64,000 nt of DNA from Bryobacterales bacterium (GTDB taxonomy: Bacteria > Acidobacteriota > Terriglobia > Bryobacterales > Bryobacteraceae). Of this stretch, positions 45,238 through 55,125 are shown in pieces. The DNA is taken from assembly GCA_020847045.1 (NCBI GenBank), contig JADLCT010000066.1, positions 1 to 64,000 on the forward strand. The letters run 5' to 3'. A program made the position numbers and the translations under genes. Below the pieces are notes generated by a model. That model saw only the letters and a list, made by a program, of their open reading frames with translations. It had not been told where the DNA came from and did not search any database. How positions within the stretch are numbered: the first letter of the stretch is position 1; each line of letters starts with the position of its first letter.

Positions 45238-46230
45238 ATGCTCACTCGCCGGGCTCTGCTGGCCAGCCTGCCCACTGCCTTGTCCGCCGTTCCGAAAGAA
45301 GCCCCCAAGGCAGAACTCGCCAGTTGCGAGCGCATCTGGGACCGCGCTCCACATAACGCCTTCACCGGACTCATCCGTCACAACGGCCAGTGGCTGTGCT
45401 GCTTCCGCGAAGGCGCGGGACACGTCTCGCCCGATGGCCGCATCCGGATTCTCCATTCAGGCGATGGATCGGTCTGGCGCCCTTGGGCGCTCATCGAGCA
45501 TCCAGTCGCCGATCTGCGCGATCCCAAACTGACGCACAACGCCGGCGGGGCGCTCATGCTCACCGCGGCGGGCGCCATGCATCCTCCCTCGGAGGTTCGC
45601 CACCGCACCTTCGCCTGGTTTTCCGGCGATGGACGGGATTGGACCTCACCCATCCAGATCGGTGACGACAACTTCTGGCTATGGCGCGTCCACTGGTTTC
45701 AAGGCAAAGCCTACGCGATGGGCTATTCGACCGTGGGCGAGCACATCCTGCGCGCGTATCTCTCTCTCGATGGCCGCCGCTTCCAGGTCCTGAACGAACG
45801 GCTCAACGTGGACGGCTACGCCAACGAAACCGATATGCTGTTCGGCACGAACGGCTCCTCGCTGTGCCTGGTCCGCCGTGATGAGGCTTCCAAAACCGCC
45901 CTTCTCGGCTCCTCGCGCCCGCCGTACCGGGGCTGGGAGTGGCGCGACACGGGCACACGCTTCGGCGGGCCTTGTTGTCTGAGATTGGACGACGGACGCA
46001 TCCTGTGCGCAGGACGCCTCTACGACGGACGCCAGCGCACCTCGCTGTGCTGGCTCAACCCGGCAGAGCCTTCGCTCACTGAGTTTCTTACGCTTCCCTC
46101 CGGCGGAGATTCCAGTTACCCCGGGCTCGTCTACGACGATGACTTATTGTGGGTGAGTTACTACTCCTCCCATGAGGAGCGAACCAGCATCTATCTCGCC
46201 AAGGTGAAATTGCCTCCAATTTCGCGCTAA
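45238..46230 (+). CDS. Exported sialidase-like (BNR) beta-propeller protein
   Basis: 330 residues with a short twin-arginine-style signal (LTRRALLASLPTALSA). The body reads as a six-bladed propeller related to exo-alpha-sialidases and family 43/93-type hydrolases (HNAFTGLIRHNGQWLCCFRE, LRDPKLTHNAGGALMLTAAG, FAWFSGDGRDWTSPIQIGDD, YPGLVYDDDLLWVSYYSS). Such Acidobacteriota proteins are commonly labelled exo-alpha-sialidase, but the full catalytic set (Arg triad, Tyr, Asp) was not verified. The ATG at 45238 has AAGGAG (45221-45226), and CATAAT at 45213-45218 is a plausible -10. Confidence 0.75.
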   Translation: MLTRRALLASLPTALSAVPKEAPKAELASCERIWDRAPHNAFTGLIRHNGQWLCCFREGAGHVSPDGRIRILHSGDGSVWRPWALIEHPVADLRDPKLTHNAGGALMLTAAGAMHPPSEVRHRTFAWFSGDGRDWTSPIQIGDDNFWLWRVHWFQGKAYAMGYSTVGEHILRAYLSLDGRRFQVLNERLNVDGYANETDMLFGTNGSSLCLVRRDEASKTALLGSSRPPYRGWEWRDTGTRFGGPCCLRLDDGRILCAGRLYDGRQRTSLCWLNPAEPSLTEFLTLPSGGDSSYPGLVYDDDLLWVSYYSSHEERTSIYLAKVKLPPISR

Positions 46231-46245
46231 GCTGAACTCCATCTC

Positions 46246-46863
46246 ATGCGCCACCGACTCGCCCTCGCCCTGTCCGCGCTCACCCTTGCCGTTTTGTGCG
46301 CCTGTGGAAGCGGCCCGGAAAAGAAAGCCGCCGCGCCCGTGAAAGCGCCGCCCAAAATACTGCAATTCTACGCAAGCCAGGGCGCCATCCGGCCGGGCGA
46401 ATCGGTCACCATCTGCTACGGTGTGGAATCGGCCGATAGCGTGCGCATCGAACCCCACGTGGAAGACATCACGCCATCGCTGAACCGCTGCATCGAGGCC
46501 ACACCGGCCAAGACAACGCTCTACACGCTGACGGCGGCCGGCGCCGAGGCGCAGGACGAGGCTTCGTTCACCGTCACCGTCGATCCCAACGCCCGGCCCG
46601 CCGTGGAAGCCAGCTCGCCCAGCCCTCTCATTCAGTTCTTCATGGCCAGCGCCACCACAACCAGCAAGGGGCGCCCCATCACACTCTGCTATGGCGTAAA
46701 GGGCGCGGCCTCAGTCTCCCTTTCACCCAACATACGCCCGCTGGAACCGGGTGAGCGCGAGTGCTTCTCCGCCACCTTCGACCAAACCACAACGCTTACG
46801 CTCACCGCCAAGAGTGCGCGCGGTGTCACGGACAGCGAAAAGCTCACCATCATGGTTCAGTAG
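46246..46863 (+). CDS. Lipoprotein with two Ig-like repeats
   Basis: 205 residues. A lipoprotein signal ends in AVLCAC. Two homologous repeats of about 75 residues follow (starting ILQFYASQGAI and LIQFFMASATT). Each has TICYGV or TLCYGV and, about 30 residues later, a second Cys (RCIEA, ECFSA), so each repeat probably holds one disulfide. The repeats have the alternating-strand look of Ig-like/PKD domains, suggesting surface binding or scaffolding. No catalytic motif. It follows the sialidase-like gene by 15 bp and overlaps the convergent deaminase gene by 14 bp. Confidence 0.75.
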   Translation: MRHRLALALSALTLAVLCACGSGPEKKAAAPVKAPPKILQFYASQGAIRPGESVTICYGVESADSVRIEPHVEDITPSLNRCIEATPAKTTLYTLTAAGAEAQDEASFTVTVDPNARPAVEASSPSPLIQFFMASATTTSKGRPITLCYGVKGAASVSLSPNIRPLEPGERECFSATFDQTTTLTLTAKSARGVTDSEKLTIMVQ

Positions 46864-47806
46864 CGGCCTGCGCGCCAGGCGCCAGGGCGTGGCGCAATCC
46901 GTTCGCCGCCACCACCGCCAACTCCGCGCGAGTGAACCCAAAACGTCCGGCGGCCAGCCTGTATTCGTCCATCAGCGTGGTTCGGAACAGCGCCGGGTCG
47001 TCCGTGTTCAACACCACGGGCACGCCGGCGTCGAACAACCGCCTCACGGGATGCGCGGCGAGTGATTCCACCGCGCCCGTGGCCACGTTGCTCGAAATGC
47101 AGACCTCCAAAGCCACGCAGCGCCCTGCCAGTTCCGCCACCAGTTCCGCATCCTCGGCCGCGCGGATGCCATGGCCGATGCGCCGCGCGCCCATCTCGAG
47201 ACAAGCCCTCACGCTGGCCGCTCCCGCCGTTTCGCCGGCATGAGGCACCAGCGCCAAGCCATGCTCGCGCACGAAGGCGAAGGTGGCCGCGAACCTCTCC
47301 GCCGGTGCGATGCGCTCATCGCCGCCAATTCCGAAGCCCACCACGCGGTCGCCCGCGCGCTCCACCGCCAAACGCGCCACGCTCTCCACATGCTCCTCGC
47401 CGAAGTGCCGCACGGCGTCCAGCACCAGCCAAGCGTCCACCGCCGCCCTGCGGCATTCACCGGCCACGGCGTCGTAAATGGCGGCGAAATCCTGATTCCG
47501 CCACAGCACAACACCCGCCGCCAGCGTCATCTCCACATAGCGCACTCCCTGCGCCGGCAGTTTCTCCAGGTAGCGGCGCGCCGCCAGGGCATAGTCGTCC
47601 GGCGTCCGCAAATGCCCCACGGCCCACTTGAACCCCTCGATGAAGAGGTCGAAACTCCCCGGCTGGTAGCGTTTGGCCACCTCCTCAGCCGTCACTGAGG
47701 GATCCAATTCCGCCAGCACCTCCGCATCCAGCGTGCCTTCTAGGTGGACGTGCAGTTCCGCCTTCGGCAATGCCCGCAGAAAGGAATCTAATTCGTTTGA
47801 CGCCAT
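46850..47806 (-). CDS. Adenosine deaminase family metal hydrolase
   Basis: 318 residues with the amidohydrolase adenosine deaminase signatures: zinc HxH ([11 protein letters not shown]), HAGE with catalytic Glu, an SSNVATGAV loop, and NTDDPALF with the catalytic Asp pair. It would deaminate adenosine or a related purine nucleoside, possibly aminodeoxyfutalosine. The ATG at 47806 ([20 protein letters not shown]) is preferred over the long antisense-like extension. It is divergent from glgB with only 19 bp between the starts. Confidence 0.88.
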   Translation of the reverse strand: MASNELDSFLRALPKAELHVHLEGTLDAEVLAELDPSVTAEEVAKRYQPGSFDLFIEGFKWAVGHLRTPDDYALAARRYLEKLPAQGVRYVEMTLAAGVVLWRNQDFAAIYDAVAGECRRAAVDAWLVLDAVRHFGEEHVESVARLAVERAGDRVVGFGIGGDERIAPAERFAATFAFVREHGLALVPHAGETAGAASVRACLEMGARRIGHGIRAAEDAELVAELAGRCVALEVCISSNVATGAVESLAAHPVRRLFDAGVPVVLNTDDPALFRTTLMDEYRLAAGRFGFTRAELAVVAANGLRHALAPGAQAATEP

Positions 47807-47825
47807 TGCTACGATATTAGCTGCC
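47807..47825. promoter_or_regulatory. 19-bp divergent promoter region, adenosine deaminase / glgB
   Basis: The spacer contains TACGAT (47810-47815, plus, 10 nt before the glgB ATG) and, overlapping it, TAATAT (47819-47814, minus, 7 nt before the deaminase ATG). Both transcripts would be leaderless. This matches the layout at 24768-24785 and 27681-27706. Confidence 0.45.
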
Positions 47826-50027
<2,202 letters not shown>

Positions 50028-50029
50028 CC

Positions 50030-51616
50030 ATGGCCGCGGCGAACCGCTACGACGCCATCGTGATCGGCGCGGGCCACAACGGTCTCGTCACGGCCGCCTA
50101 TCTGGCGCGTGCCGGGCGGCGCGTCTGCGTCCTCGAACGCCGCGAACTCATTGGCGGATGCTCGGTAACCGAAGAGATCTGGCCCGGCTACCGCGTCTCC
50201 ACGGCCGCGTATCTTTCCAGCCTGCTTCAACAACGCATCGTCGATGATCTCAATCTCGAACGCCACGGCTACCACGCCGACGCCAAGGAGCCCCCGTTCT
50301 TTTCTCCGTTCCCCGACGGACGCCACCTCTTTTTCTGGCAGGACGAGCGGCGCACGCACAGTGAGCTGAGCAAGTTCTCCCGCCGTGACGCCGATCGTTT
50401 CCCCGCCTATGAGGCGCACCTGGAGCAACTCGCCCGCTTCGTCGAGGGGATGCTCCTCGAAACACCACCACCCTTTCCACCTGAAGGGTTGTCCGGCTAT
50501 ATCGATTGGCTCAAGTTCGCCGCCCGCCACCGCGGGCTTTCCGCCGCTGGCATGAAGGCCCTCGCCGAGGTCTTCACGCAAAGCGCATCGGACTTCCTCG
50601 ACGCCTGGTTCGAATCGCCGCAGATCAAGGTGACGCTCGCCACAGACGGCGTCATCGGCGCGAACGGCGGCCCGCGCACCGCGGGGACCGCCTACATTCT
50701 GCTGCACCACTGCATGGGCGGCATAGGAGGACGGCGAGGCGTGTGGGGTTTCGTGCGCGGCGGCATGGGCGCGGTGCCGGAAGCCATCGCCTCGGCGGCT
50801 CGCGCGTCAGGCGCGGAAATCAGAGTCAACGCCGCCGTGTCGCACATCCTCGTGGAGAACGGCCGCGCGCGCGGAGTCGCCCTTGCCAACGGCGACGAAC
50901 TCCTCGCCCCCATCGTCGCCTCCAATGCCGACCCCAAAGTCACCTTCCTGCATCTCCTTGACGAGCGTCACCTGCCAGACGGATTCGTTTCCTCCATACG
51001 CCGCTTCCGCGTCGAAGGCACATCCTGCAAAATCAACCTGGCCTGCAACGCCCTGCCCGAGTTCACCTGCCTGCCCGGCGCTCCGGGGCCGCAACACCGC
51101 GCCACCATGCACATCTGCCCCGACATCGACTATGTGGAGCGCGCCTGGGATGACGCCAAGTACGGCCGCCCTTCCGAGCGCCCGCTGCTGGAGATGACCT
51201 GCCCCACACAGTACGATCCATCGCTCGCACCTCCCGGCAAACACATCATCGGCATCTTCCTCCAGTACGCGCCCTACACCCTGCACGGCGCCTCCTGGGA
51301 TGATCTCCGCGAGCCTTTCGCCAGCCGGGTCATCGACCTGATCGCCGAATATGCTCCGAACATCCGCGGCATCATCGAACACCAGCAGGTGCTTACACCA
51401 CTCGATCTCGAACGCCGTTTCGGCATCACCGGCGGTAATATCTTCCACGGCGAGATGTCGCTGGACCAGATGTTCATCCTGCGGCCCGCTGCCGGCTTCT
51501 CCCGCTACCGCACACCCATCGGCGGCCTGTATCTGTGCGGCTCCGGCGCTCACCCGGGCGGTGGTGTCATGGGCGCTCCCGGTTATAACTGCGCCCGCGA
51601 GATACTGAAGGACTAA
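50030..51616 (+). CDS. FAD-dependent oxidoreductase (PYROXD2 / phytoene-desaturase-like)
   Basis: 528 residues. The N-terminal dinucleotide-binding motif DAIVIGAGHNGLVTAAYLAR and VLERRELIGG, a middle portion with the flavin amine oxidase/phytoene desaturase-like fold (GVWGFVRGGMGAVPEAIASA), and a C-terminal FAD segment (PIGGLYLCGSGAHPGGGVMG) are those of the PYROXD2 branch. It would oxidise or isomerise an isoprenoid or other lipid-like substrate. It follows glgB by 2 bp, an unexpected pairing with a glycogen enzyme. Function is not established. Confidence 0.85.
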   Translation: MAAANRYDAIVIGAGHNGLVTAAYLARAGRRVCVLERRELIGGCSVTEEIWPGYRVSTAAYLSSLLQQRIVDDLNLERHGYHADAKEPPFFSPFPDGRHLFFWQDERRTHSELSKFSRRDADRFPAYEAHLEQLARFVEGMLLETPPPFPPEGLSGYIDWLKFAARHRGLSAAGMKALAEVFTQSASDFLDAWFESPQIKVTLATDGVIGANGGPRTAGTAYILLHHCMGGIGGRRGVWGFVRGGMGAVPEAIASAARASGAEIRVNAAVSHILVENGRARGVALANGDELLAPIVASNADPKVTFLHLLDERHLPDGFVSSIRRFRVEGTSCKINLACNALPEFTCLPGAPGPQHRATMHICPDIDYVERAWDDAKYGRPSERPLLEMTCPTQYDPSLAPPGKHIIGIFLQYAPYTLHGASWDDLREPFASRVIDLIAEYAPNIRGIIEHQQVLTPLDLERRFGITGGNIFHGEMSLDQMFILRPAAGFSRYRTPIGGLYLCGSGAHPGGGVMGAPGYNCAREILKD

Positions 51617-51746
51617 CAGTCCTATTGGCACACTCCGCCGTAAGCAAGCCCACACATAGCGGCGACGCAAGCATGGCGCCGGCGAAATACAATAAAATGA
51701 CAATATATTAAAGTTCAATAACGTTTCTAATTCATCTATATCTGGC

Positions 51747-51775
51747 TTGACGCCCCCCTCCCGCACGCATACTGT
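51747..51775 (+). promoter_or_regulatory. Strong sigma-70-type promoter in an AT-rich spacer
   Basis: TTGACG (51747-51752) is separated by exactly 17 bp from TACTGT (51770-51775). It lies just downstream of an unusually AT-rich stretch (about 51685-51745), which may act as an UP element. Initiation is expected near 51782, about 77 nt before the ATG at 51859. Confidence 0.65.
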
Positions 51776-51779
51776 GGCC

Positions 51780-51848
51780 ATGATACGAACCATCGCCTTG
51801 ATGATCCTGATCAGCGGAAATACTGTTGCAGTGTGTCGACCATTTTAA
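51780..51848 (+). CDS. Candidate 22-residue leader peptide (uORF)
   Basis: The ATG at 51780 lies about where transcription from the promoter at 51747-51775 should begin. The frame gives a hydrophobic 22-residue peptide (MIRTIALMILISGNTVAVCR, then PF) ending with TAA at 51846-51848. The stop overlaps the AAGGAG ribosome site (51847-51852) of the next gene, an arrangement used for translational coupling or attenuation. No ribosome site precedes the ATG, so it would be translated leaderless. It is too short for statistical support. Confidence 0.35.
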   Translation: MIRTIALMILISGNTVAVCRPF

Positions 51849-51858
51849 GGAGCTTCCT

Positions 51859-52707
51859 ATGCGTCTTCCCATTCTTGTCCGATCTATATTGGCTGGTTGC
51901 GGCATATTTCTGGGTCTAGCCTGGGCGGAAACTGCAAATTTTAAGTTCGCGCCCATCCGGCTCCCCGCGGCGCCGGTCTTCACTGTGCTCCTGCCCGAAT
52001 CGGCCGCGAGTTGGCAGTTGGGAGTAACGGCGCCCTCTCATACGCAAGGGTTGCCAACCGCGTATGTGACGGGCAAGGAGCCATCCTGTTTCTCCTGTCC
52101 GCCGCAACAACGCCTGCTCACCCGGTTCCGGGCGCTGGACTGGAAGCTTACTGGCGGCACAATCGACCTCTCTCCGGCCGCAAACGCACAGGCCGAACTC
52201 CTGATTCTGCTCGCGCTTCCCGCGGGTGCCGGAATCGAGGTCAAGCAAGGTGGCCGGCTGGTGTTGCAGGCATCCGCGAATGATAAAGCAGCTCTGTACG
52301 AAACGGGAGTCCTCTCCACGAAGAGTTTCACCACCGTCCCCAGTTTCTTCATGACGGCGGCCCGTCCTGATTTCACTCCTGGTCCCGAGGCGCGCATGGG
52401 CGCAAAGGGAGTCCTGCTCGTCTCTCCGGCCTACCTGAAACGCCACCTTGCCGCCATGAATCTGCCCTCGTTCCCTGCCCCAACCACGACGGAGGGCGCC
52501 GGAATCCTGCTCCAAATCGACAGCACTGGCGCCGTGACATCCGCCGAGATCGCCGGCGAGGCATCCCCGTTCTCCACGGCGATGCGCGCGGAGATGCTGC
52601 GCTGGCGCTTCCGTCCCATCCTGCACGAGGGGGAGGCTGTAGCGGCAAAAGCAATGCTCACCGTGCTCCTGCGCCCCTCGGGTGCGATTGATATTCCCGG
52701 CTTCTAA
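51859..52707 (+). CDS. Secreted protein with TonB C-terminal-like domain
   Basis: 282 residues with a signal peptide (SILAGCGIFLGLAWAETA), a middle domain I do not recognise, and a C-terminal segment like the TonB energy-transducer C-terminal domain (ILLQIDSTGAVTSAEIAGEA, then MLRWRFRPILHEGEAVAAKA). It lacks the TonB transmembrane/proline-rich part, so the TonB-like fold may be used as a binding module in the periplasm. The ATG at 51859 has AAGGAG 6 nt upstream; the 11-codon N-terminal extension is not needed. Confidence 0.75.
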   Translation: MRLPILVRSILAGCGIFLGLAWAETANFKFAPIRLPAAPVFTVLLPESAASWQLGVTAPSHTQGLPTAYVTGKEPSCFSCPPQQRLLTRFRALDWKLTGGTIDLSPAANAQAELLILLALPAGAGIEVKQGGRLVLQASANDKAALYETGVLSTKSFTTVPSFFMTAARPDFTPGPEARMGAKGVLLVSPAYLKRHLAAMNLPSFPAPTTTEGAGILLQIDSTGAVTSAEIAGEASPFSTAMRAEMLRWRFRPILHEGEAVAAKAMLTVLLRPSGAIDIPGF

Positions 52708-52757
52708 CGTTGCCGCGTCCACCCCGCCCGCCGGACGCCCCCGTGTGACTTCGCGCG

Positions 52758-52778
52758 ATATATCGTAGTACGATATAT
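52758..52778. promoter_or_regulatory. Perfect palindromic operator upstream of marR
   Basis: Arms ATATATCGTA (52758-52767) and TACGATATAT (52769-52778) are exact reverse complements around a single G. The element ends two bases before the TTG start of the MarR gene and would overlap its -10 (TATATC or TATATT), so a protein bound here would block initiation. A MarR-type dimer binding its own promoter is the natural expectation. Confidence 0.6.
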
Positions 52779-52780
52779 TC

Positions 52781-53212
52781 TTGAGCCGGCCGAGACTCTC
52801 TCCCGTCGAATACCAGGAGCTGGCGGACTTCCGCTTTCAGATCCGGCGGTTCCTGTACTTCAGCGAGGAAGCCGCCCTGCGGGAAGGCCTCGAACCCCGC
52901 CAGCACCAGGCGCTCCTCGCCATCAAGGCAGTGCCCTCCGGCCAGTCCTGCACCATCCGCGATCTGGCGCGCTCGCTCTTCCTGCAGCATCAGAGCGCGG
53001 TCGGCCTGGTCAACCGGATGGAGGCTCGCGAACTGGTGAAGCGTTCCCCCGGGCCGCATGACCGCCGCCAGGTCATCCTGTCCCTCACGCCGCATGGCCA
53101 GGAGATCCTTCGCCGCCTCTCTCTCACGCATCGCGAAGAACTGGAGCACAGCGCTCCGCAACTCGCCGCCTCCCTGCGCGCCATCATGCGCCGCGCGCGG
53201 AAAGCAACCTGA
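52781..53212 (+). CDS. MarR family transcriptional regulator
   Basis: 143-residue winged-helix regulator. Helices around LREGLEPRQHQALLAIKAV, the recognition helix segment (SCTIRDLARSLFLQHQSAVG), and the beta-wing with the conserved Asp-Arg (GPHDRRQVILSLT) mark MarR. The start is TTG at 52781, with no nearby ATG or GTG. Just upstream is a perfect 10-bp inverted repeat at 52758-52778. Its stop overlaps the ATG of the ClC channel gene (TGATG at 53210-53214), so it very probably controls that gene as well as itself. The ligand is unknown. Confidence 0.88.
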   Translation: MSRPRLSPVEYQELADFRFQIRRFLYFSEEAALREGLEPRQHQALLAIKAVPSGQSCTIRDLARSLFLQHQSAVGLVNRMEARELVKRSPGPHDRRQVILSLTPHGQEILRRLSLTHREELEHSAPQLAASLRAIMRRARKAT

Positions 53213-55044
53213 TGAAAACCGACCGTATCAACCAGCCTCTCCATCAAATTCCGGACGCACGCGAGTTGGGCGATTTTACCGCCACGCCACGGCTGATCCC
53301 CATCGCTCTCCTCGCTGTCGTCATCGGCGCCGTCAGTTCATTCGTCGCTCTCGGCCTGCTCAACCTGATCGGCCTGTTCACCAACCTGTTCTACTTTCAG
53401 CGGTGGCGGACGGACCTGGTCACTCCCGCCGCGAACCACCTCGGGTGGTGGGCCGTGCTGGTGCCAGCGGGCGGTGCGCTGATTGTCGGCCTGATGGCGC
53501 GTTATGGTTCGGAACGCATCCGCGGACACGGCATCCCGGAGGCGATCGAATCCATCCTGCTCCATGGCAGCCGCGTCCAGCCGCGTCTTGCGATCCTCAA
53601 GCCGCTCTCCTCGGCCATCTCCATCGGCTCCGGCGGACCCTTCGGCGCCGAGGGGCCCATCATTATGACGGGAGGCGCGTTCGGCTCCATCATCGCCCAG
53701 TTGTTCCGCCTCAGCAGCGTGGAGCGCAAGACGCTTCTGGTGGCCGGTGCGGCCGCCGGCATGTCCGCCACCTTCGCCGCACCGCTTTCCGCCGTGCTCC
53801 TCGCCGTGGAACTTCTGCTGTTCGAATGGAAGCCGCGCAGCATGATCCCCGTCGCACTGGCCAGCGTAACGGCCGGCGCCACCCGCCGCTACATCCTCGG
53901 CCTCGGACCGCTATTCCCCGTCCCCCCGCATCCCGTTTTCATTGGCCCTAGCGGCCTGCTTGGCTGCGTCGCCGCCGGCCTGCTCGCGGGACTCATCTCG
54001 GCCGCTCTGACGAAGGCCGTCTACACGGCGGAGGATGCCTTTGAACGTCTGCCCATCCATTGGATGTGGTGGCCCGCGCTTGGCGGCCTTGTGGTCGGAC
54101 TCGGCGGACTGATCTTTCCGCAGGCGCTCGGCGTGGGCTATGAAACCATCGGGGCGCTGATCCAGGGCGACGTTCCCAAGCACATCATCATCGGCGTGCT
54201 CCTCGTCAAGTCCTTCATCTGGGCTGTCTCGCTGGGCTCCGGCACTTCGGGCGGCGTACTCGCTCCGCTGCTCATGGTGGGCGGCGCGGCGGGCGGAATC
54301 GAGGCCATGTTCCTGCCCTACGAAGGCGCCGGCTTCTGGCCTCTCATCAGCATGGGCGCGATCCTGGGCGGCACCATGCGCTCGCCGTTCACCGGGGTGG
54401 TCTTCGCCATCGAACTCACGCATGATCTGAACGCGCTGCTCCCCCTCATGGTTGCCAACACCATCGCCTACGCCATCACCGTACTGCTATTGAAGCGCTC
54501 GATTCTCACCGAAAAACTCAGCCGCCGAGGCTTCCATTTAAGCCGCGAGTACTCCATCGACCCGCTGGAGATCCTGTTTGTCCGTGAGGTCATGCGCACC
54601 ACGGTCGTCGCCTTCCCCGCCAGCGAAACCGTGCGCGATCTCGCGCGGCGCTTTCGTCCCGATCACTCCGCCAAGGGCCAGCACCTCTACCCGGTGATCG
54701 ATGACGAGCGGCGCATCGTCAGCGTCATCACGCGGAAGGACATCCAACGCATTCTCGATAGCCCCCGCGACCCCAACGCGGCACTGGCCAGCCTCGGCCG
54801 CCAATCGCCCACGGTCGCCTACTCCGATGAACCGCTGCGCGTCGTCGTAAACCGCATGGCCGAACGGCAGCTCACTCGAATGCCCGTTGTGAACGCCAGC
54901 GACGAAAAACTGGTGGGCATGGTCTCTCTGGAAGACCTTCTCGGCGGCCGCGTCCGGGTCCTCAGTGAGGAGCGGACCCGCGAACAGGTGCTGCGTCTTT
55001 GGCTCCCCAAGAGTCAAGACGCCAACATGCCGGAAGGCGGGTAG
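53212..55044 (+). CDS. ClC family chloride channel/transporter with CBS domains
   Basis: 610 residues. The ClC membrane domain has the ion-pathway motifs GSGGPFGAEGPI (with the gating Glu, about residue 147) and SGTSGGVLAPLL, and about 10-18 hydrophobic segments. A pair of CBS domains follows (EVMRTTVVAFPASETV and MPVVNASDEKLVGMVS), which in other ClCs bind nucleotides. The residue that lines up with the inner proton Glu of H+/Cl- exchangers appears to be Leu (VELLLFEWK region), so a channel-like mode is possible. It is translationally coupled to the MarR gene. Confidence 0.92.
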   Translation: MKTDRINQPLHQIPDARELGDFTATPRLIPIALLAVVIGAVSSFVALGLLNLIGLFTNLFYFQRWRTDLVTPAANHLGWWAVLVPAGGALIVGLMARYGSERIRGHGIPEAIESILLHGSRVQPRLAILKPLSSAISIGSGGPFGAEGPIIMTGGAFGSIIAQLFRLSSVERKTLLVAGAAAGMSATFAAPLSAVLLAVELLLFEWKPRSMIPVALASVTAGATRRYILGLGPLFPVPPHPVFIGPSGLLGCVAAGLLAGLISAALTKAVYTAEDAFERLPIHWMWWPALGGLVVGLGGLIFPQALGVGYETIGALIQGDVPKHIIIGVLLVKSFIWAVSLGSGTSGGVLAPLLMVGGAAGGIEAMFLPYEGAGFWPLISMGAILGGTMRSPFTGVVFAIELTHDLNALLPLMVANTIAYAITVLLLKRSILTEKLSRRGFHLSREYSIDPLEILFVREVMRTTVVAFPASETVRDLARRFRPDHSAKGQHLYPVIDDERRIVSVITRKDIQRILDSPRDPNAALASLGRQSPTVAYSDEPLRVVVNRMAERQLTRMPVVNASDEKLVGMVSLEDLLGGRVRVLSEERTREQVLRLWLPKSQDANMPEGG

Positions 55045-55125
55045 CGGCCCGGCCAACCGGGGGCGGCGGAAGGTTCCGCTGCGCCGCGGCTCGTGATATA
55101 ACAGGCGCCAGACAGGCCAAGACCA

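Noticed and set aside
51610-51622. GGACT/AGTCC hairpin over the PYROXD2-like gene stop codon as a terminator
   Set aside because: Only 5 bp with a 3-nt loop, includes the stop codon and lacks a U-run; too weak to call.
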